This document shows, piece by piece, positions 41,701 through 53,526 of a stretch of 64,000 nucleotides of DNA. This DNA comes from Stictocephala bisonia (taxonomy: Eukaryota; Arthropoda; Insecta; Hemiptera; Membracidae): assembly GCA_035578905.1 (NCBI GenBank), contig JAQJVL010000533.1, forward strand, positions 359,501 through 423,500. Reading direction: 5' to 3'. Position 1 is the stretch's first letter; each line of letters begins with the position of its first letter. Below the pieces are notes generated by a model that saw nothing but the letters and a program-made list of their open reading frames with translations, made no database searches and had not been told where the DNA came from. A program made the position numbers and the translations under genes.

Positions 41701-43545
41701 CGAACATATTAAAGGATATTAAATAAATAAACAATAAAATATTCTGTATTAAAGAACACTTTAAATAAGTTTAATCTTCATACTAAAAATATATTAACCC
41801 TGTAGCGATGAAAAAGACAAATTAGCGCAAAAAAACTCTTTCACAGATATACATGAAAGAATGTAAAAATTTAAATAATGCATGAACATACACACACATA
41901 TTGTCTGTTATCTCAAACAAAATTACAATAACCTTAAATTATAAAACTCATCAAAACAATAAATAACCTACGGTTTACAACCCACTGTTATGTTGTAACA
42001 TTACGAACTAAAATTGATAGATGCACGTTAACATTTGTGAACGAAAATGTTGTTGTGTTTGTCACTAGTAAATCTCTGAATGATCAGTTTTATCAGTTTT
42101 ATTTATTATTTGTTATTTTATTTTTTTTACATTTTTACTAGAATAAACATTTTTTTGCAAAGATGTTTCTGACTGGTTAAATCAACGCTAGAACCGAGGA
42201 CAATATAACACGGTTTACATGGAGTGAAACGTTCAGGTTCCAAGTGCTTTGAAAGTGATTTATACATAATTATAATAAAAAAGGTATTTTGTAAAGATGT
42301 AGGATTTCTCTCATCACTAGAGTCACTCTGATGCACTTTTACAGTAACAAGACTAAACCCTTTATTTTTGCCAATATCTGATTTCCCTTGATCAAAATAT
42401 CTAGCTTACAATATTTCATTATATTATCAAAACATATCTATGTCTTTATAGTATAGTTACGCTATACGGGACAAAACATTACAACAATAAATAATTACAT
42501 TATTTGTATATATTTTCTATACATAATGCTATATTTTCTCTCGATATACAATATACCACTTTAAACTGTCTGTATAAATATTACATACAGTCTTAAGTAT
42601 TTTTTTAATTCCTTTAATATTATTTTGTAGTGGTTTTTTTTTTACTCGTATTATGAAATTCTTTCTGTATTAAATTATAATTAAAAATAAATTAATCTAT
42701 AGTATGTATATTGTATATACAGGGTATCGTATTTAAATGGGATACCGTTCTGTTCTTTGAAATATTAAGTCTTACAAAAAACTTTAAATGAGGAACCTTA
42801 CCTTGTTTTTAGAGACAGTTACAAGTTCATATTTCAAATTTTTTTAAATGCCATAATTTTCCAATATAGTGGACAACTTTGTTTTTTCATATAGAACATC
42901 CAGTATTTTATGATTGTTTTAGATGGAAATAAATTTTAAGACTTTTTTATTCTTGGCAGTTTTTCGATATGTTGCTTAATAACGTAGATATGAGCGCTCA
43001 TACATTCAGATTCCTTATGGAGCTTATCATTGAGATAACATTTTTTTTTAATATGCATTAAAAAATTTGATCTAATCTGAAAACATTACAAACAAATTTG
43101 GAAAATGTAGGCTTAGCTATTATTTTTTTCACGATTTAACAGAATAACGTACTAAATTATAATACACAGCAATTTAAACAAACATGTTACTATTTTGTGA
43201 TTGATGTTTGTAAAACTGTTTCAATTACCAGCTGTTTAAGTCAACATCCAATACAGGTCAACAGCTATATTAAAATACTTTGACAGTAGTGGTTAAAAAC
43301 CTTTTTTATGTTGTTTACTGTCTCAAGGGAAGTAGCATTACGTTTCCTAACTATAGTCAATTGGAAAATAATAAACTCACTGAAAACCGATTCCACCACG
43401 TTAAAAGATATTGTAATACATTGAACATAAAATAATAACTGTCCCATATGAGTACATTTTCCTATTATTCTAACAGAGTTTAAATTTATAACCATATCCA
43501 ACACTACTGTATTGAAGATCGTGAATTTAGTTGAGTAAGCTTAGA
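38722..43545. other. Intergenic sequence without recognised genes
   Basis: AT-rich with somewhat GC-richer patches at about 39155-39200, 40385-40690 and 41440-41520 that I cannot assign. A TATACAGGGTATCG motif occurs at 42717. No frame above about 80 codons looks like a protein. Confidence 0.5.
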
Positions 43546-43960
43546 TTACTTGATGGCGCAGTGCTGTAATCCAGCTACTTGGAGACAAAGTGTTGGGAAA
43601 AAACCTATGCAGATTGTAAGTGATAGGTTCAGTACTCAGTTCTCTTAATAGTGGCATGGCGTCCACTTAATGGTTGCCATCGACGTAGACACTACTAGAG
43701 AAGTCTGGGGTGTCCATGTTGGGTGGTGGTTAGGGTCTGGATGTTGTGTAGGGGAGAGAACTGAATATCAGGCTTGTCAATTAGCTGATAAACAGACTGA
43801 CAGTAAGTGGTTCGGATTCCACTTAAATCTGTAGGTCCTTTAGAATGTTTGCCTTCTCTGAGGAACAGTTTGATTCAGTTAGTAACCATACAGGTCATCC
43901 ACTCATCCTACACTCATCTAATCATTCGAGTTCGCCTTAAAATACGCACATATTTATTAA
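43546..43960 (+). mobile_element. SINE family A, copy 3
   Basis: Begins TTGATGGCGCAGTGCTGTAA, keeps GTGGTTCGGATTCCACTT, and is missing part of the GGGCTATTAATAAA segment before CTTCTCTGAGGAACAG. Confidence 0.75.
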
Positions 43961-45764
43961 TTAATGTCGTCTCATATTTATCAATTAATACCAAATTAAT
44001 AAATATTTGACCATTATCGATTAAGATAAAATGAAAGTACTTATAATATAATATTTTACCATTATATGAATATATATGTTAACACGTGAGTGTAATGAAT
44101 GTAAGAATGTGAATGTATACAAATTCTAAATTCTTTTATAGTTAATCAAATAAAAATTATAAATACCTTTCAATTACGTTTTTAAACGTTTCAATTAGAT
44201 TGTGGAACAGTTAAGAATTGTACAAACTTCAGTGAAAAAGCCTAGGATTTCTCAAAGTATTAAAATCTTAATTACTATGCAATTAGAATAAAACAATGAC
44301 GTTAGCTAATTATCTCAGTCATATCAATTAATTAAAACCTTTTGAATGTAAACAAAGGTGCTGCTAATTACGAGACCACTCGGCAAAGTCGGTTTAGAGA
44401 TTCTAAAAAATCTACCTCTATCTGCAGTTTATTGTTATAATTGGAATTGTAATAAAACTTCCACGTACTTCCACTCACTGAACTTGCCAGTTGTTTAAGC
44501 GTAATAATGTTATTTATGTTAGATTATAAATGATTACTGCAAAGAGTTTTTGTGAGGAAGGAAGAGTTGTGGGGGTGGGGAGAGCACGAAAAAAGTAATT
44601 TAATTTGGTATAAAGGTTGAGGTTTATAGAAGTCAAACTAATTTTACAATATGATTAACATTTTAATAACCATATTTATCATGTATCAAACAAAATTTAC
44701 AAGTCATTAAACGTTTTTAAATGTAATACAGATTTTTAAAGTTATTTGTTTCAAAATACAGTCATAAGTAAGGGAGAAACAAGCTTGAACCATCTTATTG
44801 TGTAGGGAACTTAGTCTCTGATGGAATATATTGTGTGAAACTTAAAGTTTATTTGAGTAATTTACAGTTAAAATAGTATAAGAATAACAATTGTGAAAAT
44901 CTTAACCAAAAAAACCATATTAGTTTTATTTACTAAAAGCCACTAAAATGATTGACCTGAAACCTTATTTGAGCATTGTAACATCCGCTGTTTACAAGTT
45001 GACTTTTTTTAATCACAGACAGACAGAAAACGAAGAATGTTTGCAGCTACGTTTTTAGAGGGAACTGTTTGTTAATTGTGACTCAAGGAACCACATACGT
45101 AGGCTTGGGAATTTAGGTCAAGGTCGCTCTGTGAATCCATGCATCAGACAAGTTGGTAGTATTGATTTACACTCATCAATGTAAATATTTGACGGTATAG
45201 TTGAACGTCCTTCACATAACGAGAGGACACTGACTTATGTCATCAAAACCACGTGGGAAAAACATATTGGTGTGAAAATTCATAAAGTTTTCATTGTTAA
45301 GAAATTTCTAAACATAGATTAACCTGCACTTGATTAAGTCTTAATTGATTTTAATATTTAGTTTGTTGCACCACTGCAAAATCTGGCAAATATTTTTACT
45401 TTACGGGAAACTAATATCGAAAATCTCTGGGATTTTTCTTTTTGTAGTGAACAATTTTTATTGATCTTAGTGTCTATTTCACTATGTACAGGGGTGTTTA
45501 TTTCACTATCTATATAAGAACTTTTTATGAAAGAAGACGTCTTGTAAGTGTCAATTTCATGTAACGTTTCAAGATTTTTGTTGTTGTTTTTTCATTACCT
45601 TCTAACATAACACTGAGCTTTTCAAACTTATATAACTACCAAAATACACATTAAGCCTAAAGGCTTCCCTATCTTTTGGCTATATATGATATCGTGTTCA
45701 CTTAAACAGGACACACTTGGTAATTAGTTTGGGCAAACTCGCTTGATCATTTACTGTGTAGGAC
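43961..45764. other. AT-rich intergenic sequence
   Basis: No repeat or coding structure recognised. Confidence 0.5.
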
Positions 45765-46378
45765 TATAACAGTTATTATCGATACAATGCTGATTTTTTT
45801 TTAATTTGGCAGAACATTATTCGCGAATGAATGTAGAGTGTTGATTAAGGAATACAAACATTTCACAAATTTTGACTGCATTTTACATTTAAATTGTCAT
45901 TAAATAATTGACTGATAAATACCAAACACGCTCTGTGTTTAGTTGATAGTCTTTGTAGAAGTAATAATTTTTACAACGTTACAAACTATTCTCTACAGAT
46001 ATACATATTTAACTCTGTATATATATAGTTAGTTTTCTACTCGAAAGGATGGGGAAATGAAACAAGGAATGTGAGTTATTTGGGAGGTCATGATTGAAGG
46101 TAACATGTAAACTTATATAAGTGTTAAAATATTGTGGAAATTATTGTCTGTTGCAAAAACACAAGTTACTCACGAAACTCTAAGATGCTTTCTAATATAT
46201 TTGAAATAGAAAATTGCCATAGACAAATCCACTAGACAAATTCAAATAATGCTAACTTTTTAATTTTTTTCTAAAATCAGGTTTTTATCAGTTAATCAAA
46301 TGGGGTTATAGACTTAAATATATCATTGCGTTTTTTATTTAATGTTTCAAAAAGTTTTTACTTGTGAAACTGCGTAGT
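45765..46378 (+). repeat. Dispersed 0.6-kb repeat, copy 2
   Basis: Second copy of the repeat at 36850-37474 in the same orientation, 8.9 kb away, with small indels. The similarity begins near the CAGTTATTATCGA block and ends near GTGAAACTGCGTA. Confidence 0.85.
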
Positions 46379-47284
46379 AATTAATGTCATTAAACTATAA
46401 ATACAAAATAACCATTCAAAATATATTTTCATAAAACGTGATTATTATTAATATCATCATACAAGTAATAATCAAACCTCCAGCCTTGATTTATCTTCAT
46501 CGTTAAGTAAATGCTGAACTAATTTACTTACATCATTATTTTCTTTACCTTTCTAGGTAACATCACTTATAAATATGTTAGTTTGTCTCCAGTACATAGA
46601 TCTGCCAAGCAATTCAGTTTGTTACTTACAAGTTACGATGTTTTATAAAACCATAGTCGAGTTAAGTATGTTACCTCTCGTTTAAATAGTGTTAGGTTTA
46701 TTTTCTGTTATGTTTAAGATATTGTTAAATATTGGGGATGTTTTACTGTGGGATGACTCAGCACGGACTCAGGTTGAGTAGATCGGAGGGTTTACGTTAC
46801 TATCTATGCATAACAAAGACATTGTCACTTATAATTTTCATACACATGAACACACAAACATCCCCACACAAGCTCTCACCTACACTATACACGCCAGGCA
46901 TTTATATGCATACTATATGAGTGTGCGTGTGTCAAAATGTATCAAATTCTATTATTACAACTCGTAAAGGATGAATAGTACTGTATCATATTACTTTTAA
47001 TGTTTTTTTGCATAGCTTGTACACATTCTTTTCAAATCCGAATCCATCCTAAGAATTGAAACTACTTTAAAACAGTAACTGCCTATAATGTAGTCTTATA
47101 TAAATGTAGCATTAAAGCCTCCAAACTGAATTGAAATGTTGTATTATGAAAGGATAACATGTCTATAAACATCCCTCTTTAGTCCAAATTGCTCCAAAAT
47201 ACTCCAAAACAGATTATTGCAAACCTATATTCCTAATTCCCTATATCTTAGATATACATACAGTAAGGCAGCTTCTAGGTGTAT
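46379..47284. other. AT-rich intergenic sequence
   Basis: Nothing recognised; a 62-codon frame at 46732-46920 has no family features. Confidence 0.5.
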
Positions 47285-47735
47285 TCGGCACTGGTGGCGC
47301 AGTGTTGTAACCCAGCTACATGGGGACAAAGTGTTTAGGAGATTGTAGGCGATAGGTTGGATGCTCGGTCCTCTTAATACCGACATGGCGTCCGCTTGGT
47401 GGTTGCTATCGGCGTGGACACTACTAGAGAAGTCTGGGGTGTCCATGTTGGGTGGTAATCATTGTGCGGATGTTGTGTGGGGGAGATAACTGAGTATCAG
47501 ACTTGTCAATTAGCTGAAAATCAGACCAGCACCACGTGGTTCGGATTCCACGTAAAGCTGTAGGTCCCTTAGTTGCCCTGGCTGTTGGGCTATTAATAAA
47601 TTGCCCTTTCTGAGGAACAGTTGAACTCAGTTAGTAACCAGACTACACTCATCCACACTCATCCTACACTCATAAAACCATTCATATTCGCCTTAAAATA
47701 CGCACAACGTTGTGTCGACGTCTTATATGTAAGAA
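47285..47735 (+). mobile_element. SINE family A, copy 4 (best preserved)
   Basis: Starts CGGCACTGGTGGCGCAGTG, has GTGGTTCGGATTCCACGT at about 47538, and ends CACAACGTTGTGTCGACGTC. About 93 percent like copy 1 by eye, which makes these two the youngest pair. Confidence 0.8.
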
Positions 47736-48511
47736 TGTAAAGAATATGACGCTTTCTGGCTTACTTGTTACTGGTCTAGATTAGATGTTTGCTTGGCTAA
47801 GAACCGATTGAACTTTTAATTTCTCAAGCCACCATTCAACCGCTTTAAGTTATTTAATAGTGTTTTAATACTTATCTCAACATATTTATTTACAAGATTA
47901 GTTTTATTTCTTAACTACGGGACTCCCCTGCACGCTTCGCGAGCCAACCACGACGCTCGCTACGTTCGTAATCGAGACATCACAAACAATAGCTGAAAGG
48001 TTTACGTGAGGTTCGCTTATTGTTTTGGTTTGTTATCCACAACGTAGAAAACTTGATGAAAGTCCATTTACCAAGACACTTAGGCCGGTGACAGGTGGAA
48101 AGTCTCCACAGTCCAGATAACAAATAGTGGCACATTGTGTAAACACAGTTTTCTGTGTCACCTTACATTAGTACTTCTCACCACATTTGGGTCAGTTGAC
48201 ACATTATGTGGATAGATATAAACCTGCCATCGCAAAAATTGATCGTCCACATCACAAAAATAGTGTAAATATCTACGTACTGTACATATTAACATATACT
48301 TAATGTTTATTAGTTATTAATATTTTGTACAATGGAAGCATACTTTGATTATCTAATAACATGTAACGTTAAACTTTCATTACAATCATGTTATTGCAAA
48401 TTGCATTACATGAAAAGTAAACATTCATCATTAATAATAATTTACTATTAAATAATGATATAAGCACACATAGAGACTATAAAGTCTGGGCACGGCTTAG
48501 TATTTAATAAA
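47736..48511. other. AT-rich intergenic sequence
   Basis: Contains the short dispersed motif CCCCTGCACGCTTCGCG (about 47928-47944), also seen near 24935, followed by CGACGCTCGC. No gene seen. Confidence 0.5.
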
Positions 48512-49017
48512 CCATAGCAGATAACATCTATAAACTTTGCTAAGTGTTATATGGATATATAAACTACTTTTCCTTGCTATTACCATAACATGTATAATCA
48601 CTACCATGGGCGGACGCCCACAGAGTTGGTCATACAAATTTTAAATGTAAACATGGATCGAGTGATACCTCATTTTATTGAGGTCAGTAAACAGAGTTGA
48701 ACGCCACGATCCGCATCTCAATTCGGCGATCCGGTCAGAAATGGCAGCGCACAATGTACATCACAATGTTTACCTGATACAACCCGCCAATTCTTATTGG
48801 ATATTCCTTTTGAGATGCGGACTGTGGCGTTCGAATTCACTAACTAAGCTCTTTAAAATGAGGTATCACTCGATTCATGCTTACATTTAAAATTTGTATG
48901 ACCACCTAGGTGGGCGTCCCCCCATGGGTAATTATACATGTCATGGTAATAGCAAGTAAAAATAGTTTACATATCCATATAACACTGTGCAAAGTTTATG
49001 GATGTTATCTGCTATGG
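48512..49017. mobile_element. Foldback element with about 200-bp inverted arms (Mutator-like MITE)
   Basis: 506 bp. The outer ends CCATAGCAGATAACATC and GATGTTATCTGCTATGG begin arms running to about 48721 and back from about 48809, with some mismatches and small indels. The roughly 90-bp loop is unique. Flanking 9-mers TTTAATAAA (48503-48511) and TATAATAAA (49018-49026) match at 8 of 9. Long inverted arms with a 9-bp target duplication are typical of Mutator-like elements. No transposase inside. Confidence 0.85.
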
Positions 49018-49854
49018 TATAATAAATGTTAATTCGTACCTAAAATTTATAGACAGCCAGTGTATGCATTCAGTCACTGCAGAAATAAACAATGTACTGT
49101 CAAAAGACTCCCTTATATTAAGAGCATTTATATGCTTCGTATAGGTTTGTTTATGTCTATACATTAATCTTGACAGTTAACGAATCTGTGTTAACGCAGA
49201 TGATTTTATCAACAGAACAATTACGAAATGTTAACAGCACACTTTTTTATAGAGTGTAAACAACTGTAAAAAATTATTGTGGTCCAGGAGTAAACGTAAA
49301 TTGTTTAAAACAGAGCCACTCCTTCATTGAATGGCTTCAGTCTGAGACTGATTAACGTACTTTACCGATATTAACTTCCATAGTACGTAATGACTAGAAC
49401 TCAACTTCTGTTAGCGTTGTTTGTATTTGTACCAGCTCATAATAAGCTTCTTAAAACATAGTTATGATTTTTTAAGTCTTTCATTCAATTATAATGTAAT
49501 TGTTTACTGTAAACCCATCAGGTAAACTTAGTTAAACCTCACATAATCCATGAAGCCCTGTGTTGAAGTCACGAGTGTTCCTCTTTCACTAGGCTAGAAG
49601 AAGGTAAACACTTATTTTAAATAAAATGGACACGAATGACAAGAGCACAAATTTTGGCTCTATGATATTTATATTATATCATTATATATTTGTTTATTAG
49701 TTATATTATCTTAATTCCTCTCATTATTTAAATTATTGTCTGAGCTCGTATTGTATCCGTAGGATACACGGAAGTATGGCGGTGCTGCCATGTATAACAT
49801 ATATAACCAGGGCACCTTTTAGTTACACCCTGTATATTCGCAGCAATATCCGAA
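49018..49854. other. AT-rich intergenic sequence
   Basis: No gene seen. An ACACCCTGTATA motif (inverse of the TACAGGGTG seen elsewhere) lies at 49826-49837, next to the retroelement remnant. Confidence 0.5.
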
Positions 49855-50165
49855 AGTCATGTTCTTTATTATTTGAAATAATAAAGTGATCTCCTGTCAC
49901 AAAGTAAAATCCAATCTATCGAGCCACTTAAGACCTGTATCGCTGATTCTATTTCAGTTAGCTGGTCCATGCGTAAAAGAGCGCAGGGAGTATTCTGTAA
50001 CTATGTGTTCCGTTGTTTGGATAGACTCCCCACAATCTCTTGATTAATCTAGTGCCAATCGCCATTTATAATCGTACTTCCAGTTGTTAAATCTACCACA
50101 CCAGTTCGAAAGCGATTTAAGAGTATCGATTCCTTGCGAAGGAGGTTTATTCCATATACAGGTGG
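49855..50165 (-). pseudogene. Non-LTR retrotransposon C-terminal remnant
   Basis: Minus-strand translation from about 50133 gives TLKSLSNWCGRFNNWKYDYK, then a stop, then CGESIQTTEHIV, another stop, and GLKWLDRLDFTL. The order matches the C-terminal zinc-knuckle tail that follows the reverse transcriptase in many animal LINEs (a CxCGE...QTxxH core). No reverse transcriptase remains nearby. It is a different family from the element at 22480-23765. Confidence 0.65.
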
Positions 50166-50345
50166 TGATGTTGTGCACGTCCACAGCAAATATTTAAAGC
50201 AATCAGTAAAACTGTTAAAATTTTTATTTTAAGGCATCAATAGGCAGTGTATTAATTTTTGTTTAATTGTAGCAATAACTTTAAAAATAGGTCAAAGATT
50301 TATTTGGAAATCATTTACTGTGATTTACTATCGAGCTAAATTTAA

Positions 50346-50706
50346 GGACCTTTTCCGTTAATTCACTACCATAACTTTTTCCATTATTTCACTAGCACTA
50401 CTTTTTTATTGAAATTACGGTTAGGTTAGTTTAGGTCATGTTATGTTAGGTTAGGTAGCTTCTAAAGTTGATCACAAGCTGGTATATCTAATGATTGACT
50501 TATCTCCGAATGCGCTCTCCGTGTGTGTAAGTTCTTGGAAAGAGATAAGATAAAGCCAGCGATATCGGATTCCTAGCGGGTAAGGAATACCGCAGATGAC
50601 GTAAAAATTATTCGGGAACAGTTTTCAGAGCAATAGAATATTTATTTAGTAGTAGTGAATTCACCGAAACAAAAATGTAGTGATAGTGAATTCACAGAAA
50701 AGATCC
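50346..50706 (+). mobile_element. MITE family 1, copy 4 (perfect target duplication)
   Basis: 361 bp, ends GGACCTTTTCCGTTAATTC and GAATTCACAGAAAAGATCC. It is flanked by exact 8-mers AAATTTAA (50338-50345 and 50707-50714). It contains a TTAGG-like tract and the GCCAGCGATATCGGATTCC core. An 8-bp duplication fits hAT or P superfamilies, but the terminal bases are not typical of hAT, so class is open. No coding capacity. Confidence 0.92.
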
Positions 50707-51828
50707 AAATTTAATTTTTGTACATATGTATTACATGTATTAAACAATTAGGATTAACATACAAATACAAAATATACAATTATCGCCCCTCACCTGAGAC
50801 ACAGCTGATTGATACACATAAAAGAAATATTAAATATAGTATAACCAATTTACTGTGTCATGTTGATATGTTTTTAAATTTAGTGATAAAATAAATACTA
50901 ACTTGACAACTAAACAAATCAATGTTAAATAAATTGTTAACACATAAATTTTGTTAAAAAAAGTAGATTTTATACTTGTAATTCAAGTCAACTGGGGTTT
51001 TTATTTTAATTTAATAATTTGTTTTATTCTTTACCTTCCTTTTAGCACATTCACCTAAAACTATTTAGGGGATGTGAACGGAAACGCTCTTATCATCATA
51101 TTTCCCCCAGCTCTATTCTCCAGTTCACCTGGAATGTTGTCTTTTGAAGTCAGTTCCAATAGCTGGAAGCAATCATTACCAACTATGCAGAATACACAAT
51201 CAGAACTGTTCTCCCCACTGCTTGTATTTGGATGTAATCTTAAAATTCTATCATGAGATTGTTGTTGTTGTTGTATTTAATTAAAAGTTGGAATGCAACT
51301 TTTAAGGTAAAATGCTTAAATTATAATTTTTAAGCAATTATAATGAGCAACAATCATTTAAAACATAGCTATACAAAAATTACAGGCCATTAGGCCGAAT
51401 CGTATTAACATAAATATAATACAATTATGTTGCTCGTTTAAGTATTAATATATTTTGACAAATAGATCATTTAGTAAGAGTAAATTCATAGCATAACACT
51501 GAACAACAAAGGTTTTGTTTCGGGGTTGAAATTAGCTGATTTTAATGTATTTCCACGTGTTAAAACCGAAAATGACCATAAACATTATATATTAGCTCTT
51601 GTTTTCAAGATATAGTATCATTATATTATATATATATGAAGTTTTCAACAAATGAAATATTTCATCACCAACAGTTGGTACACATGTTTGTTTACATAAT
51701 TTCTCTCTCTTCAGCTGTACATAAGTAATAAACATAACCTATGTGATTTTGTCAGTTGTACGCGCGTTGTTGCTATTGAAATTATTGTGTGAAGTTGATT
51801 TTAAAATTAATTTAAGTGCTGATCTGAA
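50707..51828. other. Upstream region of the 565-codon gene
   Basis: AT-rich. A strong splice-acceptor-like sequence, TTTCTCTCTCTTCAG, ends at 51714, about 115 bases before the ATG at 51829, so a 5' UTR intron is possible. A 60-codon frame at 51074-51256 is not recognised. Confidence 0.5.
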
Positions 51829-53526
51829 ATGCCTCGAAAGTGTGTAAATTCTGTCGATAGCTTCTGCTATATATGTGGTGAAATAACATTTTTGGCTCAG
51901 AAACGTAAAATGACACCTATCGTTAAGACTGCCTATGAACATTATTTTGGTGTGAAAGTTGGGGACCAAGATAAATCATGGGCTCCTCATATATGTTGCA
52001 ATTCTTGTTCCGTCATATTGAGAGAGTGGCTGAAAAATAAAAACCGGGCAATGGCTTTTGCAGTACCTATGGTTTGGCGTGAGCCTACCAATCATATAGA
52101 CGACTGTTATTTCTGCTTAACTCCTGCCATTAAGCAAGGTTTATCTATGAAGAAAAGAGGAACGGTTAAATACCCTAATCTCCCATCTGCTCTTCGGCCT
52201 GTACCACACTCAGACACTTTGCCAGTCCCTTCTCCACCCCAAAACTATGAAATTTCAGAGGAAGGTGATGAAGACTGTTTAGAAGGAGCAACCCATCCTT
52301 CTACATCTTATGACCCTGATTTTGAGGTCAGAGATAGGTCTAGTGACCCGCACAGAATTGGTCAAGCAGAGTTGAGTGACCTTATAAGAGATCTTGGCTT
52401 GTCTAAGGAAAAGGCTGAGCTTTTAGGGTCAAGACTACAACAGTGGAATCTTCTAAAACATGATGTGAGAATATCTCAGTACAGACAGCGTCAAAAAGAT
52501 TTGCTTCCTTTTTTTGAGAAAAAAGAAAACCTCGTAGTTTGTTCTGATGTTAATGGTTTGATGGACTGCTTGAATTTGGATCACACTCCATCTGAATGGA
52601 GACTGTTTATAGACTCTTCAAAACTAAGCTTAAAAGCTGTACTTCTGCATAATGGAAATCAGCTACCTTCTATTCCTATAGGTCATGCAGTTCACATGAA
52701 GGAAACTTATATAAATATGAAAACACTTCTCCAATCAATCAAATATGAACAACACAAGTGGCAAATCTGTGGTGATCTGAAAGTCATTGCTATACTCCTA
52801 GGAATGCAATTAGGGTTTACCAAGTACTGTTGTTTTTTGTGTATGTGGGATAGTCGGGATAGAAAATCTCACTATAAAAAAGTGAACTGGCCTACACGAG
52901 ACCTAAACCCTAATGAGAAAAATGTAGTTGCCGAGCCTCTTGTAGATCCTAAGGATGTTCTCCTTCCTCCATTACATATTAAGTTGGGACTAATGAAGAA
53001 CTTTGTCAAGGCCATGGACCAGGAAGGACAAGCTTTTAAGTACTTGAGAGCAAAGTTTCACAGGTTAAGTGATGCTAAAGTCAAGGAAGGCATCTTTATT
53101 GGGCCTCAAATCCGTGAAATCGTAAATGATCCTGCTTTTGACATGATTTTAACAGGAAATGAAAAAAGAGCCTGGGAAGCCTTTAAGGGAGTTTTACATG
53201 GGTTTTTAGGTAACAAAAGAGATGATAACTTCACAGCATTAGTTAAAGAGCTTCTTCAAGCTTACCACCAACTTGGATGCAACATGTCATTAAAAATTCA
53301 TTTTCTTCACTCTCATCTTAATTTCTTCCCACAAAACTGTGGAGCTGTGAGTGACGAACATGGAGAAAGATTCCATCAAGACATTGCCTTAATGGAACAG
53401 AGATATCAGGGCCATTGGAATGAAGCAATGCTTGCAGACTACTGCTGGTCTATGTGTAGGGATGCTCCAGAAGTGTGTTATAAAAGACAAGCTAAACGAC
53501 AGCGATCTTACAATGAATCGGATTGA
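51829..53526 (+). CDS. Uncharacterised 565-residue protein of a repeated, transposon-like arthropod family
   Basis: Single uninterrupted exon from ATG (context CTGAAATGC) to TGA. N-terminal cysteines C5, C13, C16, C56, C57, C60, C93 and C96 suggest zinc binding (CYIC, CCNSC, CYFC). A proline-rich linker with SALRPVPHSDTLPVP and an acidic stretch follow. From about residue 255 there are conserved-looking blocks: LFIDSSKLSLKAVLLHNG (D262), WQICGDLK (D316), CCFLCMWDSRD (C335, C338), LLPPLHIKLGLMKNFVKA (H383) and SDEHGERFHQD (E513). Spacing and order resemble an RNase H-like DDE transposase with a cysteine insert, but I could not confirm this. I recall near-identical N-termini in many arthropod proteins annotated only as uncharacterised, which suggests a multicopy element. 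AATAAA follows at about 53840. No terminal inverted repeats found. An intact frame in decayed surroundings implies recent arrival or selection. Confidence 0.85.
   Translation: MPRKCVNSVDSFCYICGEITFLAQKRKMTPIVKTAYEHYFGVKVGDQDKSWAPHICCNSCSVILREWLKNKNRAMAFAVPMVWREPTNHIDDCYFCLTPAIKQGLSMKKRGTVKYPNLPSALRPVPHSDTLPVPSPPQNYEISEEGDEDCLEGATHPSTSYDPDFEVRDRSSDPHRIGQAELSDLIRDLGLSKEKAELLGSRLQQWNLLKHDVRISQYRQRQKDLLPFFEKKENLVVCSDVNGLMDCLNLDHTPSEWRLFIDSSKLSLKAVLLHNGNQLPSIPIGHAVHMKETYINMKTLLQSIKYEQHKWQICGDLKVIAILLGMQLGFTKYCCFLCMWDSRDRKSHYKKVNWPTRDLNPNEKNVVAEPLVDPKDVLLPPLHIKLGLMKNFVKAMDQEGQAFKYLRAKFHRLSDAKVKEGIFIGPQIREIVNDPAFDMILTGNEKRAWEAFKGVLHGFLGNKRDDNFTALVKELLQAYHQLGCNMSLKIHFLHSHLNFFPQNCGAVSDEHGERFHQDIALMEQRYQGHWNEAMLADYCWSMCRDAPEVCYKRQAKRQRSYNESD

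Noticed and set aside
47225..47446. 73-codon minus-strand frame
   Set aside because: It runs antisense through SINE copy 4.
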